A DNA stretch of 34,108 bases, from assembly GCA_027026255.1 (NCBI GenBank), contig JALVOT010000017.1:143562-177669 (forward strand). The letters run 5' to 3'. Positions 1 through 7,605 of this stretch are shown here, one piece after another. The translations under genes were made by a program, and so were the position numbers. Source of the DNA: Caldifarciminota bacterium (lineage in GTDB: Bacteria > Hydrothermota > Tepidihabitantia > SM23-42). How positions within the stretch are numbered: position 1 is the stretch's first letter; each line of letters begins with the position of its first letter. The notes beneath the pieces are model-generated. The model ran no database searches, was not told the origin of the DNA, and was given only the letters and a program-made list of their open reading frames with translations.

Positions 1-21
1 CTCCCCGCCCTTGATGGGAGG
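1..21. repeat. Short repeat D, left copy
   Basis: The 21 bases CTCCCCGCCC TTGATGGGAGG are identical to 214-234. The sequence folds as a small hairpin with CCCTTGATGGG at its tip. The two copies bracket repeat copy A, so A appears to sit inside or between members of a second dispersed repeat family. The left copy is cut by the window edge. Confidence 0.75.
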
Positions 22-33
22 ATTCATCTCGTA

Positions 34-202
34 ATAGCCGAAGGGCGTCTCGCCCCGAGGCAGGTCACCTGGCGGGCTGCAGGAGTTTCTGAAACGAGTT
101 GAGAATGAGAAACCTCCAGCCGGCGGCGGGGACGCTGCCCGCGCTGAAAAAAATGAAATGCCGCCCACGCTGAAAAAAAATGAAATGCCGCCCACGCTGA
201 GA
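34..202. repeat. GC-rich modular repeat, copy A
   Basis: This is one of three related copies in the window (others at 30192-30400 and 30401-30600). Shared parts in order are a short hairpin (GGGCG, loop TCT, CGCCC at 43-55), a near-palindrome TTCTGAAACGAGTTGAGAA at about 87-105, a second hairpin (GGCGGCG 122-128, loop GGGA, CGCTGCC 133-139, one G-T pair), and then modules of 26-27 bp (134-159, 160-186, 187-203) of the type GCCGCCCACGCTGA plus an A-run. The copy is bounded by the 8-bp direct repeat ATCTCGTA at 26-33 and 203-210. Short open frames cross it on both strands but follow the repeat and have no ribosome binding site, so I treat it as non-coding. The rest of 1-359 holds only the flanking repeat and the ferredoxin promoter. 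Confidence 0.8.
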
Positions 203-213
203 ATCTCGTATAC

Positions 214-250
214 CTCCCCGCCCTTGATGGGAGGGGATTAAGGGGAGGGT
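214..250. repeat. Short repeat D, right copy
   Basis: The first 21 bases repeat 1-21 exactly. Here the hairpin is longer: CCCC 216-219 and CCC 221-223 pair with GGG 229-231 and GGGG 233-236 around a TTGAT loop. A purine-rich tail follows (to about 250). No gene is seen in it. Confidence 0.7.
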
Positions 251-307
251 GTGTTTTATTTTTTTGAACAATTCTGTATTTTTATGAGGAGTCAGCTGTG
301 GAATAGA

Positions 308-335
308 TTGACAAAGGATAGATTTTAGATATAAT
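308..335 (+). promoter_or_regulatory. Consensus sigma70-type promoter of the ferredoxin gene
   Basis: TTGACA (308-313), a 16-bp spacer and TATAAT (330-335) form a perfect hexamer pair. Transcription would begin near 342, leaving a leader of under 20 nt that is mostly the Shine-Dalgarno AAGGAGG (348-354). Confidence 0.85.
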
Positions 336-359
336 GGAATCTATAAGAAGGAGGTAATA

Positions 360-566
360 ATGGCATATAAAATTACTGATGAATGCACTGCCTGTGGACT
401 TTGTGAGCCCGAATGTCCGGTGCAGGCGATAAGCGAAGGAGACCCTATTTATGTAATCGATTATAATAAATGTATTGAGTGTGAAGGCCATTTTGACGAA
501 CCACAGTGTGCCGCGGTCTGTCCGGTTGGCGCCCCGGTGCCTGACCCGGACCATCCCAAAAAATAG
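360..566 (+). CDS. YfhL-type 2[4Fe-4S] ferredoxin
   Basis: A 68-residue soluble ferredoxin that should carry two [4Fe-4S] clusters and act as a low-potential electron carrier in the cytoplasm. The first binding motif is [12 protein letters not shown] (C-x2-C-x2-C-x3-CP). The second is CIEC, then an 8-residue insert EGHFDEPQ, then CAAVCP; this longer spacing between the second and third cysteine is the hallmark of the YfhL / Allochromatium-type ferredoxins. The start is fixed by AAGGAGG five bases upstream of the ATG. The gene is monocistronic, with its own perfect promoter and a hairpin terminator. Its redox partner cannot be told from this context. The family assignment is secure; the physiological role is open. 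Confidence 0.93.
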   Translation: MAYKITDECTACGLCEPECPVQAISEGDPIYVIDYNKCIECEGHFDEPQCAAVCPVGAPVPDPDHPKK

Positions 567-574
567 TGTTAAAT

Positions 575-616
575 TAAAAAAGGGGGCGGCATCGCAATTT
601 TGACATTGCCGCCCCC
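575..616. terminator. Two-way rho-independent terminator between convergent genes
   Basis: A 10-bp perfect stem, GGGGGCGGCA (582-591) with TGCCGCCCCC (607-616). The A-tract on the left (575-581) becomes a U-tract for minus-strand transcripts coming from the lipoprotein gene. On the right the T-rich stretch is weaker and serves the ferredoxin gene. Confidence 0.8.
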
Positions 617-658
617 AAAACTTTATATTTTGCGCACGGCGTGAAGTGTAAAGTTTAA

Positions 659-1594
659 CTACTCAGAAGACTTTGAAGGTGCAGGTGATGTTAAGGTAAA
701 CCTCGCCTCTAAAAAAGCCCCATCTGAATCGGTGGCGCGCACCATTACCTCTAAGGAACTCGTATCCTCTACGCTTCCGTATATTACACCCCTGTCTTTA
801 TCAATCTTCAGACCTTCGGGTGCGGAAAGAAGTTCAAATGTTATCGGGTCGCCATCAGGGTCGATAATAGGCAGCGGAAAGTATATACTATCAGGTTTAT
901 AAGGGATTGAATCAATATTCCTCGCCAGTATGGGATGGGCATTTACGACATCAATTTGTAATAAATATGGCGTTGATACAGTATCTCCATCAAAAGCGTA
1001 TAACTCAGCAATGATGTGTGAACCCTTTTTCAATTTCAGATTTTTTAAATTAAGCGTTGTCGATGAATCCGGTAACCTTTCAGAATAATCAAGCACCCAG
1101 TAACATAACCAGGATATTGAATCGCCATCCGGGTCATAACCTTCACCATTAACCGTTAAATTGGGCGTCGAAACCAACACAGTATCCGGTGTTATTGTTG
1201 CATTGGTGATTTTGGGTGGTGTATTACCAACCTCGATTGTCTTTGTCCGAACCGTCTCTCCCCGCCTTTTGCCGTCATCTGGAGTAACTTCGGCATATAT
1301 CTTATCACCCCTTTTCGCCCGGTCTAAATAAAATTCAATTCCTTCACCAATCTTTGTATCATTTAGAAACCACTGGACCGAGAAATTAATTTTGTCCCCC
1401 TCTTTATCCCCTGCCTTAATCCGTAATAAAACCCGGGAACCGAGTTTGGGATGTTCCGGTAAAATCTCCACGCTTTCAATAAAAGGGGGTGTATTGATTT
1501 TCTCTTTTGTTTGACTCTTCCTCGATTCCTCATTGCCTCCGCAGCTTAATAATAAGACAATGAAAACAGATAATAAGCCAATTAAATTTTTCAA
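659..1594 (-). CDS. Lipoprotein with Ig-like/cadherin-like repeats
   Basis: About 311 residues. The N-terminus is a lipoprotein signal peptide ending in the lipobox LLLSC, so the mature protein would be lipid-anchored and exported. The body is a run of about three beta-sandwich units with acidic loops such as DPDGDSIS and DPDGDPIT; the last (FELLSAPEGLKIDKDRG) resembles the He_PIG putative Ig family. Repeats of the type NTPPKITNATITPD separate units. I chose TTG at 1594 because GGAGGTGAAT stands just before it, the same sequence that precedes the ATG of the GspH gene. A GTG at 1606 in the same frame is an alternative and would fit a leaderless mRNA. Monocistronic, convergent with the ferredoxin gene. 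Function unknown; probably surface or periplasmic binding or structure. Confidence 0.8.
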   Translation of the reverse strand: MKNLIGLLSVFIVLLLSCGGNEESRKSQTKEKINTPPFIESVEILPEHPKLGSRVLLRIKAGDKEGDKINFSVQWFLNDTKIGEGIEFYLDRAKRGDKIYAEVTPDDGKRRGETVRTKTIEVGNTPPKITNATITPDTVLVSTPNLTVNGEGYDPDGDSISWLCYWVLDYSERLPDSSTTLNLKNLKLKKGSHIIAELYAFDGDTVSTPYLLQIDVVNAHPILARNIDSIPYKPDSIYFPLPIIDPDGDPITFELLSAPEGLKIDKDRGVIYGSVEDTSSLEVMVRATDSDGAFLEARFTLTSPAPSKSSE

Positions 1595-1612
1595 ATTCAC
1601 CTCCACAATTTA

Positions 1613-1640
1613 AATATATCGAATTTTGTTGGAAAGTCAA
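1613..1640 (-). promoter_or_regulatory. Promoter of the Ig-like lipoprotein gene
   Basis: On the minus strand TTGACT (1640-1635), 16 bp, TATATT (1618-1613). The predicted +1 lies at about 1606, which coincides with an in-frame GTG, so the transcript has at most a leader of about 12 nt before the preferred TTG start. Confidence 0.65.
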
Positions 1641-1686
1641 GATTTTTGTGTGTAAACAAAAAGCTCAGCTGTATTGGAATATTAAT

Positions 1687-1732
1687 TAAAAAAAGTTGAG
1701 GGCCAGGTTATGGACAAACTGACCTGACCCTC
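1687..1732 (-). terminator. Terminator of the minor-pilin operon
   Basis: Read on the minus strand, GAGGGTCAGGT (1732-1722) pairs with ACCTGGCCCTC (1708-1698), 11 bp with one G-U pair, and is followed by AAC and a run of seven T. It lies 24 bp after the last gene of the operon. Confidence 0.85.
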
Positions 1733-1755
1733 TTTTGGCGTTCTTGAGTATGAAG

Positions 1756-2109
1756 CTATCTATAGAATTTTCCGTGCTTATAATCTTTTATTGACATATG
1801 TTTTACGAAATGCACAAATCGTAAATACAGGTTCCCGTTGGCGTCTTTACAATAACTAATATCAGCAAGAAATGGTGTCTTTAGGGAACGGATATTTACT
1901 CGGTCGCCTTTTGCATTCGTGATTGATATTTCAGGTGCAAATTTAACCCAGCGTTCTTCAATATTAACCGCATCCTCTCTCACGCCGAAGACCCAAACAT
2001 GTTTTGATGTTGTTTTGGAATCAGTATATTTTTCCGGTATTCTATTCACCTGTGCATTTATTAAGATTATTGGTAACAATAATAGGTAGATGTATTTCAT
2101 TATCTTCAT
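1756..2109 (-). CDS. Small secreted protein at the end of the pilus operon, unknown function
   Basis: A 117-residue protein with a signal peptide (MKIMKYIYLLLLPIILINA, cleavage expected near AQ). The mature part of about 97 residues has no motif I recognise; it is rich in lysine and aromatic residues and ends HGKFYR. The ATG at 2109 is preceded by AAGGAGG at the right distance; an ATG farther upstream in the same frame would translate the ribosome binding site itself. The gene begins 11 bp after pilY1 ends and is followed by the operon terminator, so it is made together with the tip protein. It may be a periplasmic partner or processing factor for PilY1, but that is inference from position alone. 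Confidence 0.75.
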   Translation of the reverse strand: MKIMKYIYLLLLPIILINAQVNRIPEKYTDSKTTSKHVWVFGVREDAVNIEERWVKFAPEISITNAKGDRVNIRSLKTPFLADISYCKDANGNLYLRFVHFVKHMSIKDYKHGKFYR

Positions 2110-2120
2110 TATATCCTCCT

Positions 2121-5100
2121 TTATCGTCCACGCCATAATATTACCCCACCACGGGGATTATAGGGAAGAGGTGTATCAACCCCAACTAAGCCACCAGCCG
2201 ATTGGACAAACACCTTTTCCTGTTTTGCACCAATATGCATTGCCGGTTCTGAAGGCATATCACCGAGAATCGGCACATGGGTTTTAAATTCCCCGGTCGC
2301 ATTTGTGTCAAGCATCGCCTGTTTATAAGCCGTACCGGTCAGATAGAACAACGCCCAGAGATTACCGGTTTGAGGACCGCCGCCTCCTCCAACACAGAGG
2401 TCAGACCCCTGCGCGCTTCCTGATGTATCGCTTGGAATAAAGGTGGTGAAAATCACGGCTCCGCCAATAACAATTGCTGGTGTCACCACCCTTTCGCCCG
2501 GGATAGAATCGAACTTTCGATACCAGCCGTCGGCTCCCTGAATTAAAGTAACGAGGTCGTCGAAATTATTTACGCCTGATATTCCAGTAACCGAATCAGC
2601 ATAAATCTTTACATTTGTAACATCAACCAAATCGTTAAAAGTATACGGCGAGGTTCGAGTGGTATCATCTTTCAGTCCGAAGAAAACCATTGTATCTGTA
2701 TTGGCAACATCAACATTAGAAAAATATTTACCGGTACCAAAGTATATCCAGAGATTACCTGCATTATCAGTTGCAGCAGTTCCTTCAGCAGTAACAGGTT
2801 TGTTGAGATTAATCACTTCATGCAATGTCCAATTTGCCGGATTCGGGTCATTGTGAGTCAAAATGCGATAGACCTTTCCGCCATTGTTATTGTCGTAAGT
2901 GCCAAAGTATATTAGATTGGTGAAGTAGTTAAGGCCAAAATCTGCAGTAAATATATTCGTCACCGCGGAATTACTATCGGGTAAATTAATCTTACCCACG
3001 AGCGACCCGTTTAACGGATCAACGACATATATCCTTGCCTTTTGTGTGCATTCACCATATAGTGTTTGGGGACCAGAACCAAATACAAGATACCATTTAT
3101 CATTCCTGCCGCTGCTAAAGTCCTTAATTTTCACCACTCCGGGAACACACAGGGTAAAACCGAGACTATCATCTGTAAACTCCCACATAAACTGAGGTTT
3201 TCGGTTATCAACTTCTGGGTTTGTTATATCAAAACAGCAGTAGGATGAATGATAGGTTTTTGAGCCGATCGAAATCTTCGGGCCACCGAATCCCATACCG
3301 GATACTAATATCGTGCCCCAACCGTCAGGATGGTTGGGATCCGCCGTGAATATCTTCATATCGGTAGGATACGGTTTTAAATCCACAAAATAAACATGAC
3401 AATAACTGGTGTCAGTAAGCCATTTCAGATGAGGAAGGACATTATACGGAACAAAAGCCCATAGTTCTTTTCCCAGAGCCGGAGGAACCGAATCAATCCT
3501 CCCGATCTTAAATGGGTCTTCCAGTTCCGTATAGTAGCCGCCATTAAATGCGTGCAACATTCCATCATTTGCGCCGACATATATCATTGTGCGTCGGTCC
3601 TTATATTTGTTCCAGAAATTGAGATATGAATCATCACCGTATATAAGATGGTATCCTTCACTGGGTTCACCAACCGGCAGTGGGGATGCATGAATTACAT
3701 CACCGAGTTTCCATACTTTATTATTTTTATAGGTTCGACTGCGCCAATGCCAGGATGAAAAATCATATCCCCGGATAAATTGAATTAATGTATCACAGGA
3801 ATCTGCATCACCAAAACCGAGGTGCGAATCAAGCCAGTTTTGATTGGGGGTGAAAGGCCTTCGATTACCATTTCTATTGTAAAATATCTTTCTACTATCT
3901 GGAGACCGGTTGAGCAATTGCTTTGCTCCATCCCAGACAAAGTTAAGACTTTCCACAGGAACAGTATCTACGGCAGCGAATAAAGCTTCTATTCCCAGAC
4001 CCGCAGTATCAGCGAATCGAGCAGCCACTGTTTTTTGAGCGCTCGTAGAGAAAAACATCTTCAGGGCATAATCATGTTTCAAATCTAATGTCCTTTGACC
4101 GGGGCGGTAATTATCTTCCCGTAGATAACCAAAGGGATCCAGCCATAATGCCCCAATCTTTCCAACCCAGGTAAGGAAAGCGTTACCGATATCCCATCTG
4201 GGATAAAATTGTCCATGATATGCAAGGCCGGCACTACGGACACCTCCGCCAGTTATTGCTCCGGATGATGCACTGGTTATTCTGGTAAGAACATTTATAT
4301 TAATAAAAATATCGTTTAATGCCTTTTCTAAAGCATAGCCGTCATTCGCATAATAGTAATTATCTGGAACCCCGTTACTGTCGCTGTCCCATTCGCTCTG
4401 TAAGTCCGGCTTGCGGTTGTTATTCTTATCAACAAAGCCACCGTTTTTTGCAACATCCTTCATCAATTGCATACCGCCTTGTTCTGTCCCGAAGAGATAA
4501 ATAGAATAGAAAGTAATCGTCTGATCATCAGGGAGGCCAAAAACAGGGTCATTGTCAGGGCGTAAATCTACAATATGTGCATAATAAGCATAATCATCCG
4601 CACAATCATACCATTCCTGCCAACTATCACCATCAAATACATTAAAATTATTATACTGTGAACCATACGGTGATGTCGCATGGGGAAGATGATCACAAGT
4701 TTGCACAGCCTCATCAGCATTGGATTCACCATCAGTCAATGAAATTATAAACATCGGCCTACAGGAAACCGAAACTGTATCACCGCCCACCACTTCATAC
4801 CAGGGATCATAGCCATCCTGAATCGGTTTTCCAACCCAGCTTTGGGACCAATTATAGTTACCATCCCAGTGGGGATGAACATAAGTGAGATAATGAATCG
4901 CCTCAAATATTGCATCACCCACCCAGGTTCCACCCCAGGGTATTGGTTTATCCAGACTATCAAGGAACGCACTGAGTGAAGAGCCGAATGGACATACAAT
5001 TTTTCTGTCAAAAACTGAGTAAGTGCTGAATACCTGCAGGGCAAAATATGGGGCATCTGAATCCCACATATAATCATCATCCTGGTCGGCAATTTCTCTG

Positions 5101-5702
5101 ATGACTCCCTTGGACACCTCATCCGTGGTGATTATTCCACCATAAGTCCAGAATTCATAATCATACTGACCAGAACCATTAGCCCACTTCCACACAAAAC
5201 AGTCCATTATCTGATTCCAGTAAAAATCTGTATATCCCCGCTCAAAGAACAGAACACTTCTATCGTTATATGCCCGCCCTTTACCACCGGTGAATACTTT
5301 TCGTGCAATATCTATTCGCGCCGTGCATTTATAATTTATCCAGTTTCCGGATATTGTATCATTCGGGTCCTTTTTTAGATAATATATATGGTCCAGCACC
5401 TTATATGTCGTAGTATCCTTCAAGTTGAACCAATTATATGTAGTATCCTTAATATAAACTCTGCGATAAGTTGCCGTCGGGTCTGCATAGCCGTAGTAAG
5501 TCTTATTAGAATCATAGGGCTCGTTATTAAAATGATAGGCAGAAAAAACCATACTTCCTGTCATATCCTGAGAGATAAGAATCGCCGGCGTCACAACTGC
5601 ATTCTTACCGCCTACAAATGGCGGAGAACTGCAGTATTGATTCATATTCTGGGCAGATAGCCAGATAACCCCCAGCAGGGTTAGCAATATTAATCTTTTC
5701 AT
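2121..5702 (-). CDS. pilY1: PilY1/PilC-type pilus tip-associated protein
   Basis: A 1193-residue exported protein: signal peptide (about 1-17), then a von Willebrand A-like domain (about 36-440), then a PilC-type beta-propeller (about 660-1193). The VWA start ILISQDMTGSM carries a metal-site variant D46-x-T48-x-S50, and MFIISLTDGESN near residue 320 is the matching TDG strand. A calcium-binding-type loop DSDSNGVPD lies before YYYANDGYALEKALNDIF. The propeller is recognised by YVGANDGMLHAFNGG, GKELWAFVPYNVLPHL and ILVSGMGFGGPKI. In PilY1 families this protein sits at the pilus tip and is needed for pilus biogenesis, adhesion and surface sensing. The canonical propeller calcium loop (D-x-D-G-D-G type) is not obvious here; the matching stretch reads TADFGLNYFTNLIYFG. 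The start follows AAGGAGG; it begins 13 bp after pilX. Confidence 0.92.
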   Translation of the reverse strand: MKRLILLTLLGVIWLSAQNMNQYCSSPPFVGGKNAVVTPAILISQDMTGSMVFSAYHFNNEPYDSNKTYYGYADPTATYRRVYIKDTTYNWFNLKDTTTYKVLDHIYYLKKDPNDTISGNWINYKCTARIDIARKVFTGGKGRAYNDRSVLFFERGYTDFYWNQIMDCFVWKWANGSGQYDYEFWTYGGIITTDEVSKGVIREIADQDDDYMWDSDAPYFALQVFSTYSVFDRKIVCPFGSSLSAFLDSLDKPIPWGGTWVGDAIFEAIHYLTYVHPHWDGNYNWSQSWVGKPIQDGYDPWYEVVGGDTVSVSCRPMFIISLTDGESNADEAVQTCDHLPHATSPYGSQYNNFNVFDGDSWQEWYDCADDYAYYAHIVDLRPDNDPVFGLPDDQTITFYSIYLFGTEQGGMQLMKDVAKNGGFVDKNNNRKPDLQSEWDSDSNGVPDNYYYANDGYALEKALNDIFININVLTRITSASSGAITGGGVRSAGLAYHGQFYPRWDIGNAFLTWVGKIGALWLDPFGYLREDNYRPGQRTLDLKHDYALKMFFSTSAQKTVAARFADTAGLGIEALFAAVDTVPVESLNFVWDGAKQLLNRSPDSRKIFYNRNGNRRPFTPNQNWLDSHLGFGDADSCDTLIQFIRGYDFSSWHWRSRTYKNNKVWKLGDVIHASPLPVGEPSEGYHLIYGDDSYLNFWNKYKDRRTMIYVGANDGMLHAFNGGYYTELEDPFKIGRIDSVPPALGKELWAFVPYNVLPHLKWLTDTSYCHVYFVDLKPYPTDMKIFTADPNHPDGWGTILVSGMGFGGPKISIGSKTYHSSYCCFDITNPEVDNRKPQFMWEFTDDSLGFTLCVPGVVKIKDFSSGRNDKWYLVFGSGPQTLYGECTQKARIYVVDPLNGSLVGKINLPDSNSAVTNIFTADFGLNYFTNLIYFGTYDNNNGGKVYRILTHNDPNPANWTLHEVINLNKPVTAEGTAATDNAGNLWIYFGTGKYFSNVDVANTDTMVFFGLKDDTTRTSPYTFNDLVDVTNVKIYADSVTGISGVNNFDDLVTLIQGADGWYRKFDSIPGERVVTPAIVIGGAVIFTTFIPSDTSGSAQGSDLCVGGGGGPQTGNLWALFYLTGTAYKQAMLDTNATGEFKTHVPILGDMPSEPAMHIGAKQEKVFVQSAGGLVGVDTPLPYNPRGGVILWRGR

Positions 5703-5715
5703 TATTTCCTCCTTG

Positions 5716-6180
5716 TTAATCAATCCCAATCACCTTCTTTTGCTCCACTTCAAGGATGACTGCTTCACCACCATGTCCGATAGATTTAGCCACGATTCGA
5801 TAGTAGCGATTGACGCCTCCTTTAGCCATACCCTGACCGACGCCGAAATAACCCCGGGCAAACTTTAGCGCCGCACCGGTAACCATTGATGCCGATAAAT
5901 AATTGGACACAACCGTATCCACATAATTACCGATATTCCCCATATAAGACGCCGAATCACCACCAACCGCAAAAACACTATCAACCATTGCCATACCAAT
6001 TTCTAATCCACCTTCACAGGCTTCAAATGCGCTCTGATATCTCTTCTGCCCGCTGGCCACTTTGAGACCTCGAGTAATAAGATATATCCCCAGCGCAGCA
6101 ATAATGAAAATTAATATCATCGTTCCGATCGCCACAAGGAGAGCAATTCCTCTTTGACCATCTTTTTTTATCTTCAACAT
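5716..6180 (-). CDS. pilX: PilX-type minor pilin-like protein
   Basis: About 154 residues. After a short basic leader the sequence QRGIALLVAIGTMILIFIIAALGIYLITRG forms one long hydrophobic helix, typical of the PilX N-terminal family, which has this helix without the usual G-F-T-L-x-E pilin motif. The stretch YQSAFEACEGGLEIGMAMVD after the helix also fits PilX. Its role would be in the initiation complex at the pilus tip together with PilV, PilW and PilY1. Three start codons in a row (GTG 6186, ATG 6183, ATG 6180) follow the AGGAGG; the ATG at 6180 has the best spacing. It lies between pilW and pilY1, the usual order for this cluster. Confidence 0.85.
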   Translation of the reverse strand: MLKIKKDGQRGIALLVAIGTMILIFIIAALGIYLITRGLKVASGQKRYQSAFEACEGGLEIGMAMVDSVFAVGGDSASYMGNIGNYVDTVVSNYLSASMVTGAALKFARGYFGVGQGMAKGGVNRYYRIVAKSIGHGGEAVILEVEQKKVIGID

Positions 6181-6189
6181 CATCACCTC

Positions 6190-7152
6190 CTAAAATTGAA
6201 GATTTCTTGGCCAGGATATGGCGCGCACAATCTTCCTCTTGTACCTTTTATCCAGAGCGGATAAATTATAACTGTGATTTTCATTCGTAATAGAATCAGC
6301 AAGATATCGGTAATCATTAAGCCGGCGATTTGAAAGGACAACAAATGTCGAGCGGATCGCATTTTTGTGGCGATATAGTAAAGTAGGTTCATAATTGGGA
6401 ATGTCCGATAAATTATTGAACCATTCATTGGCCTCAAATGTTCCATTGTCATTCAAATCAATTCCATAAGCAAACTGAATATCCTCAACATTTTCGAGGA
6501 AATCATCATTTCCCCGCTTCAGAGTTTTTCCAACAACTTTATAGGTTATCCCATTAAAATATGTTATTGAATCTGTCCTGAAGATAATAGCACCCTGAGG
6601 AGCATTTACACTACGACTTAGGGTAAGCTCAAACGCCGGCATACTGTCCTCCCCCCCAAGGTACTGCGTCGTATCAATCTGGGTGATAATTAAATTTGAA
6701 TCTAACAGCATCTTATTCTGATCAACGATAATTATCCTGTCATTCAAACCGATATTGACCGAAGGCTCTGGAAAACGGTATACGATAATCTTATTCGATT
6801 GACGTGCGACTTGAAGAACTGGAGTCCAGTTGGTAGCCTTTGCCTCAAATGCAAGTCCTGCACCGTAAAGGGTAACACTATCCGGTGCAGTGGTATTGTC
6901 ATACGATACGATCGATTGTCGATCCGGAGCAATGCCATACCCGGCCATAAAAAGGTCCCAGCGCAATAATGAAGCAGCAATCTCCGCATCGGTTTGAAGA
7001 ATAGTTGTAGACTGCACATTTATCGCTTTGGTTCGCTGGAGATTTAATATCGAAAAAATCGCCCCCAGCACAATCATCATAATAACCAAAGAGACCAATA
7101 TTTCCACCAGCGTCATACCACAATTTTTATGTTCTTTTTTAACACGCAACAT
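6190..7152 (-). CDS. pilW: PilW-type minor pilin
   Basis: A 320-residue type IV pilin-like protein. The prepilin motif is CG|MTLVEILVSLVIM: cleavage after Gly, with Met as first mature residue and the conserved Glu at +5. The hydrophobic helix is followed by TTILQTDAEIAASLLRWDLFMAGYG, the pattern seen in PilW proteins. A large C-terminal globular part of about 250 residues includes a calcium-like acidic loop DLNDNGTFEANEW. The ATG at 7152 follows GGAGGTAGGT; the upstream in-frame start would translate that site. It starts 2 bp after the pilV stop. In known systems PilW helps build the pilus-initiating tip complex in the inner membrane. Confidence 0.88.
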   Translation of the reverse strand: MLRVKKEHKNCGMTLVEILVSLVIMMIVLGAIFSILNLQRTKAINVQSTTILQTDAEIAASLLRWDLFMAGYGIAPDRQSIVSYDNTTAPDSVTLYGAGLAFEAKATNWTPVLQVARQSNKIIVYRFPEPSVNIGLNDRIIIVDQNKMLLDSNLIITQIDTTQYLGGEDSMPAFELTLSRSVNAPQGAIIFRTDSITYFNGITYKVVGKTLKRGNDDFLENVEDIQFAYGIDLNDNGTFEANEWFNNLSDIPNYEPTLLYRHKNAIRSTFVVLSNRRLNDYRYLADSITNENHSYNLSALDKRYKRKIVRAISWPRNLQF

Positions 7153-7154
7153 AC

Positions 7155-7595
7155 CTACCTCCATTTCACATAATCTGCATCAATGAGATGCTTGCCAAAT
7201 CTGTTATAGACCATCATATGAATCGTCTTGACATCCGGTTTCGGGTAATCATCAAGGACATTCCAGTATACATTATAACCGGTCGGGTCAATCGTAATTC
7301 CAATAATATTGGTGGTATCTGCATAATAGGCGAAAGGAATAGAATCAAGTTCTGATGTATCAGTACAGGTAGCTGTTAACAGCGGGTCATCGATATTAAG
7401 TAATCGTAAAACCTCCAAACCTCTGGCCAGAATTTCTCTTGATTCCATATGCTGACGCATAATTTCATTTGTCCTTATACCCATCACTGTCATCTGACTT
7501 ACAGTCAAAATACCAATCGCCAGGATAATCACCGCAACCATAATCTCCACCAGGGTAAAACCCGGATTTATTCGAGTAATTTTCCTTCCCTTCAT
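7155..7595 (-). CDS. pilV: PilV-type minor pilin
   Basis: About 146 residues. The prepilin motif is NPG|FTLVEIMVAVIILAIGILTVSQM, with Gly at -1, Phe at +1 and Glu at +5, followed by a classic pilin helix that ends in the MxIGILxV pattern of PilV. The remaining 110 residues would form the small globular head. Maturation needs a prepilin peptidase, which is not encoded in this window. The ATG at 7595 follows AGGAGG. The gene is second in the minor-pilin operon, and only a few bases separate it from both neighbours. Confidence 0.87.
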   Translation of the reverse strand: MKGRKITRINPGFTLVEIMVAVIILAIGILTVSQMTVMGIRTNEIMRQHMESREILARGLEVLRLLNIDDPLLTATCTDTSELDSIPFAYYADTTNIIGITIDPTGYNVYWNVLDDYPKPDVKTIHMMVYNRFGKHLIDADYVKWR

Positions 7596-7605
7596 CACAC
7601 CTCCT

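Noticed and set aside
134-203. Three near-identical 26-27 bp modules, considered as a CRISPR array
   Set aside because: The modules touch each other without unique spacers, and no cas gene is near.
65-271. Open frame of 68 codons on the minus strand in repeat A, and similar frames in 30164-30703 on both strands
   Set aside because: They follow the repeat units in several frames, have no ribosome binding sites, and their peptide likeness to each other is only a result of the DNA repeat.
282-554. 90-codon minus-strand open frame opposite the ferredoxin gene
   Set aside because: Antisense to a ferredoxin with intact cysteine motifs, and its upstream region has no translation signal.
4745-5122. 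125-codon open frame inside pilY1
   Set aside because: Shadow of the PilY1 reading frame; no ribosome binding site and no protein features.
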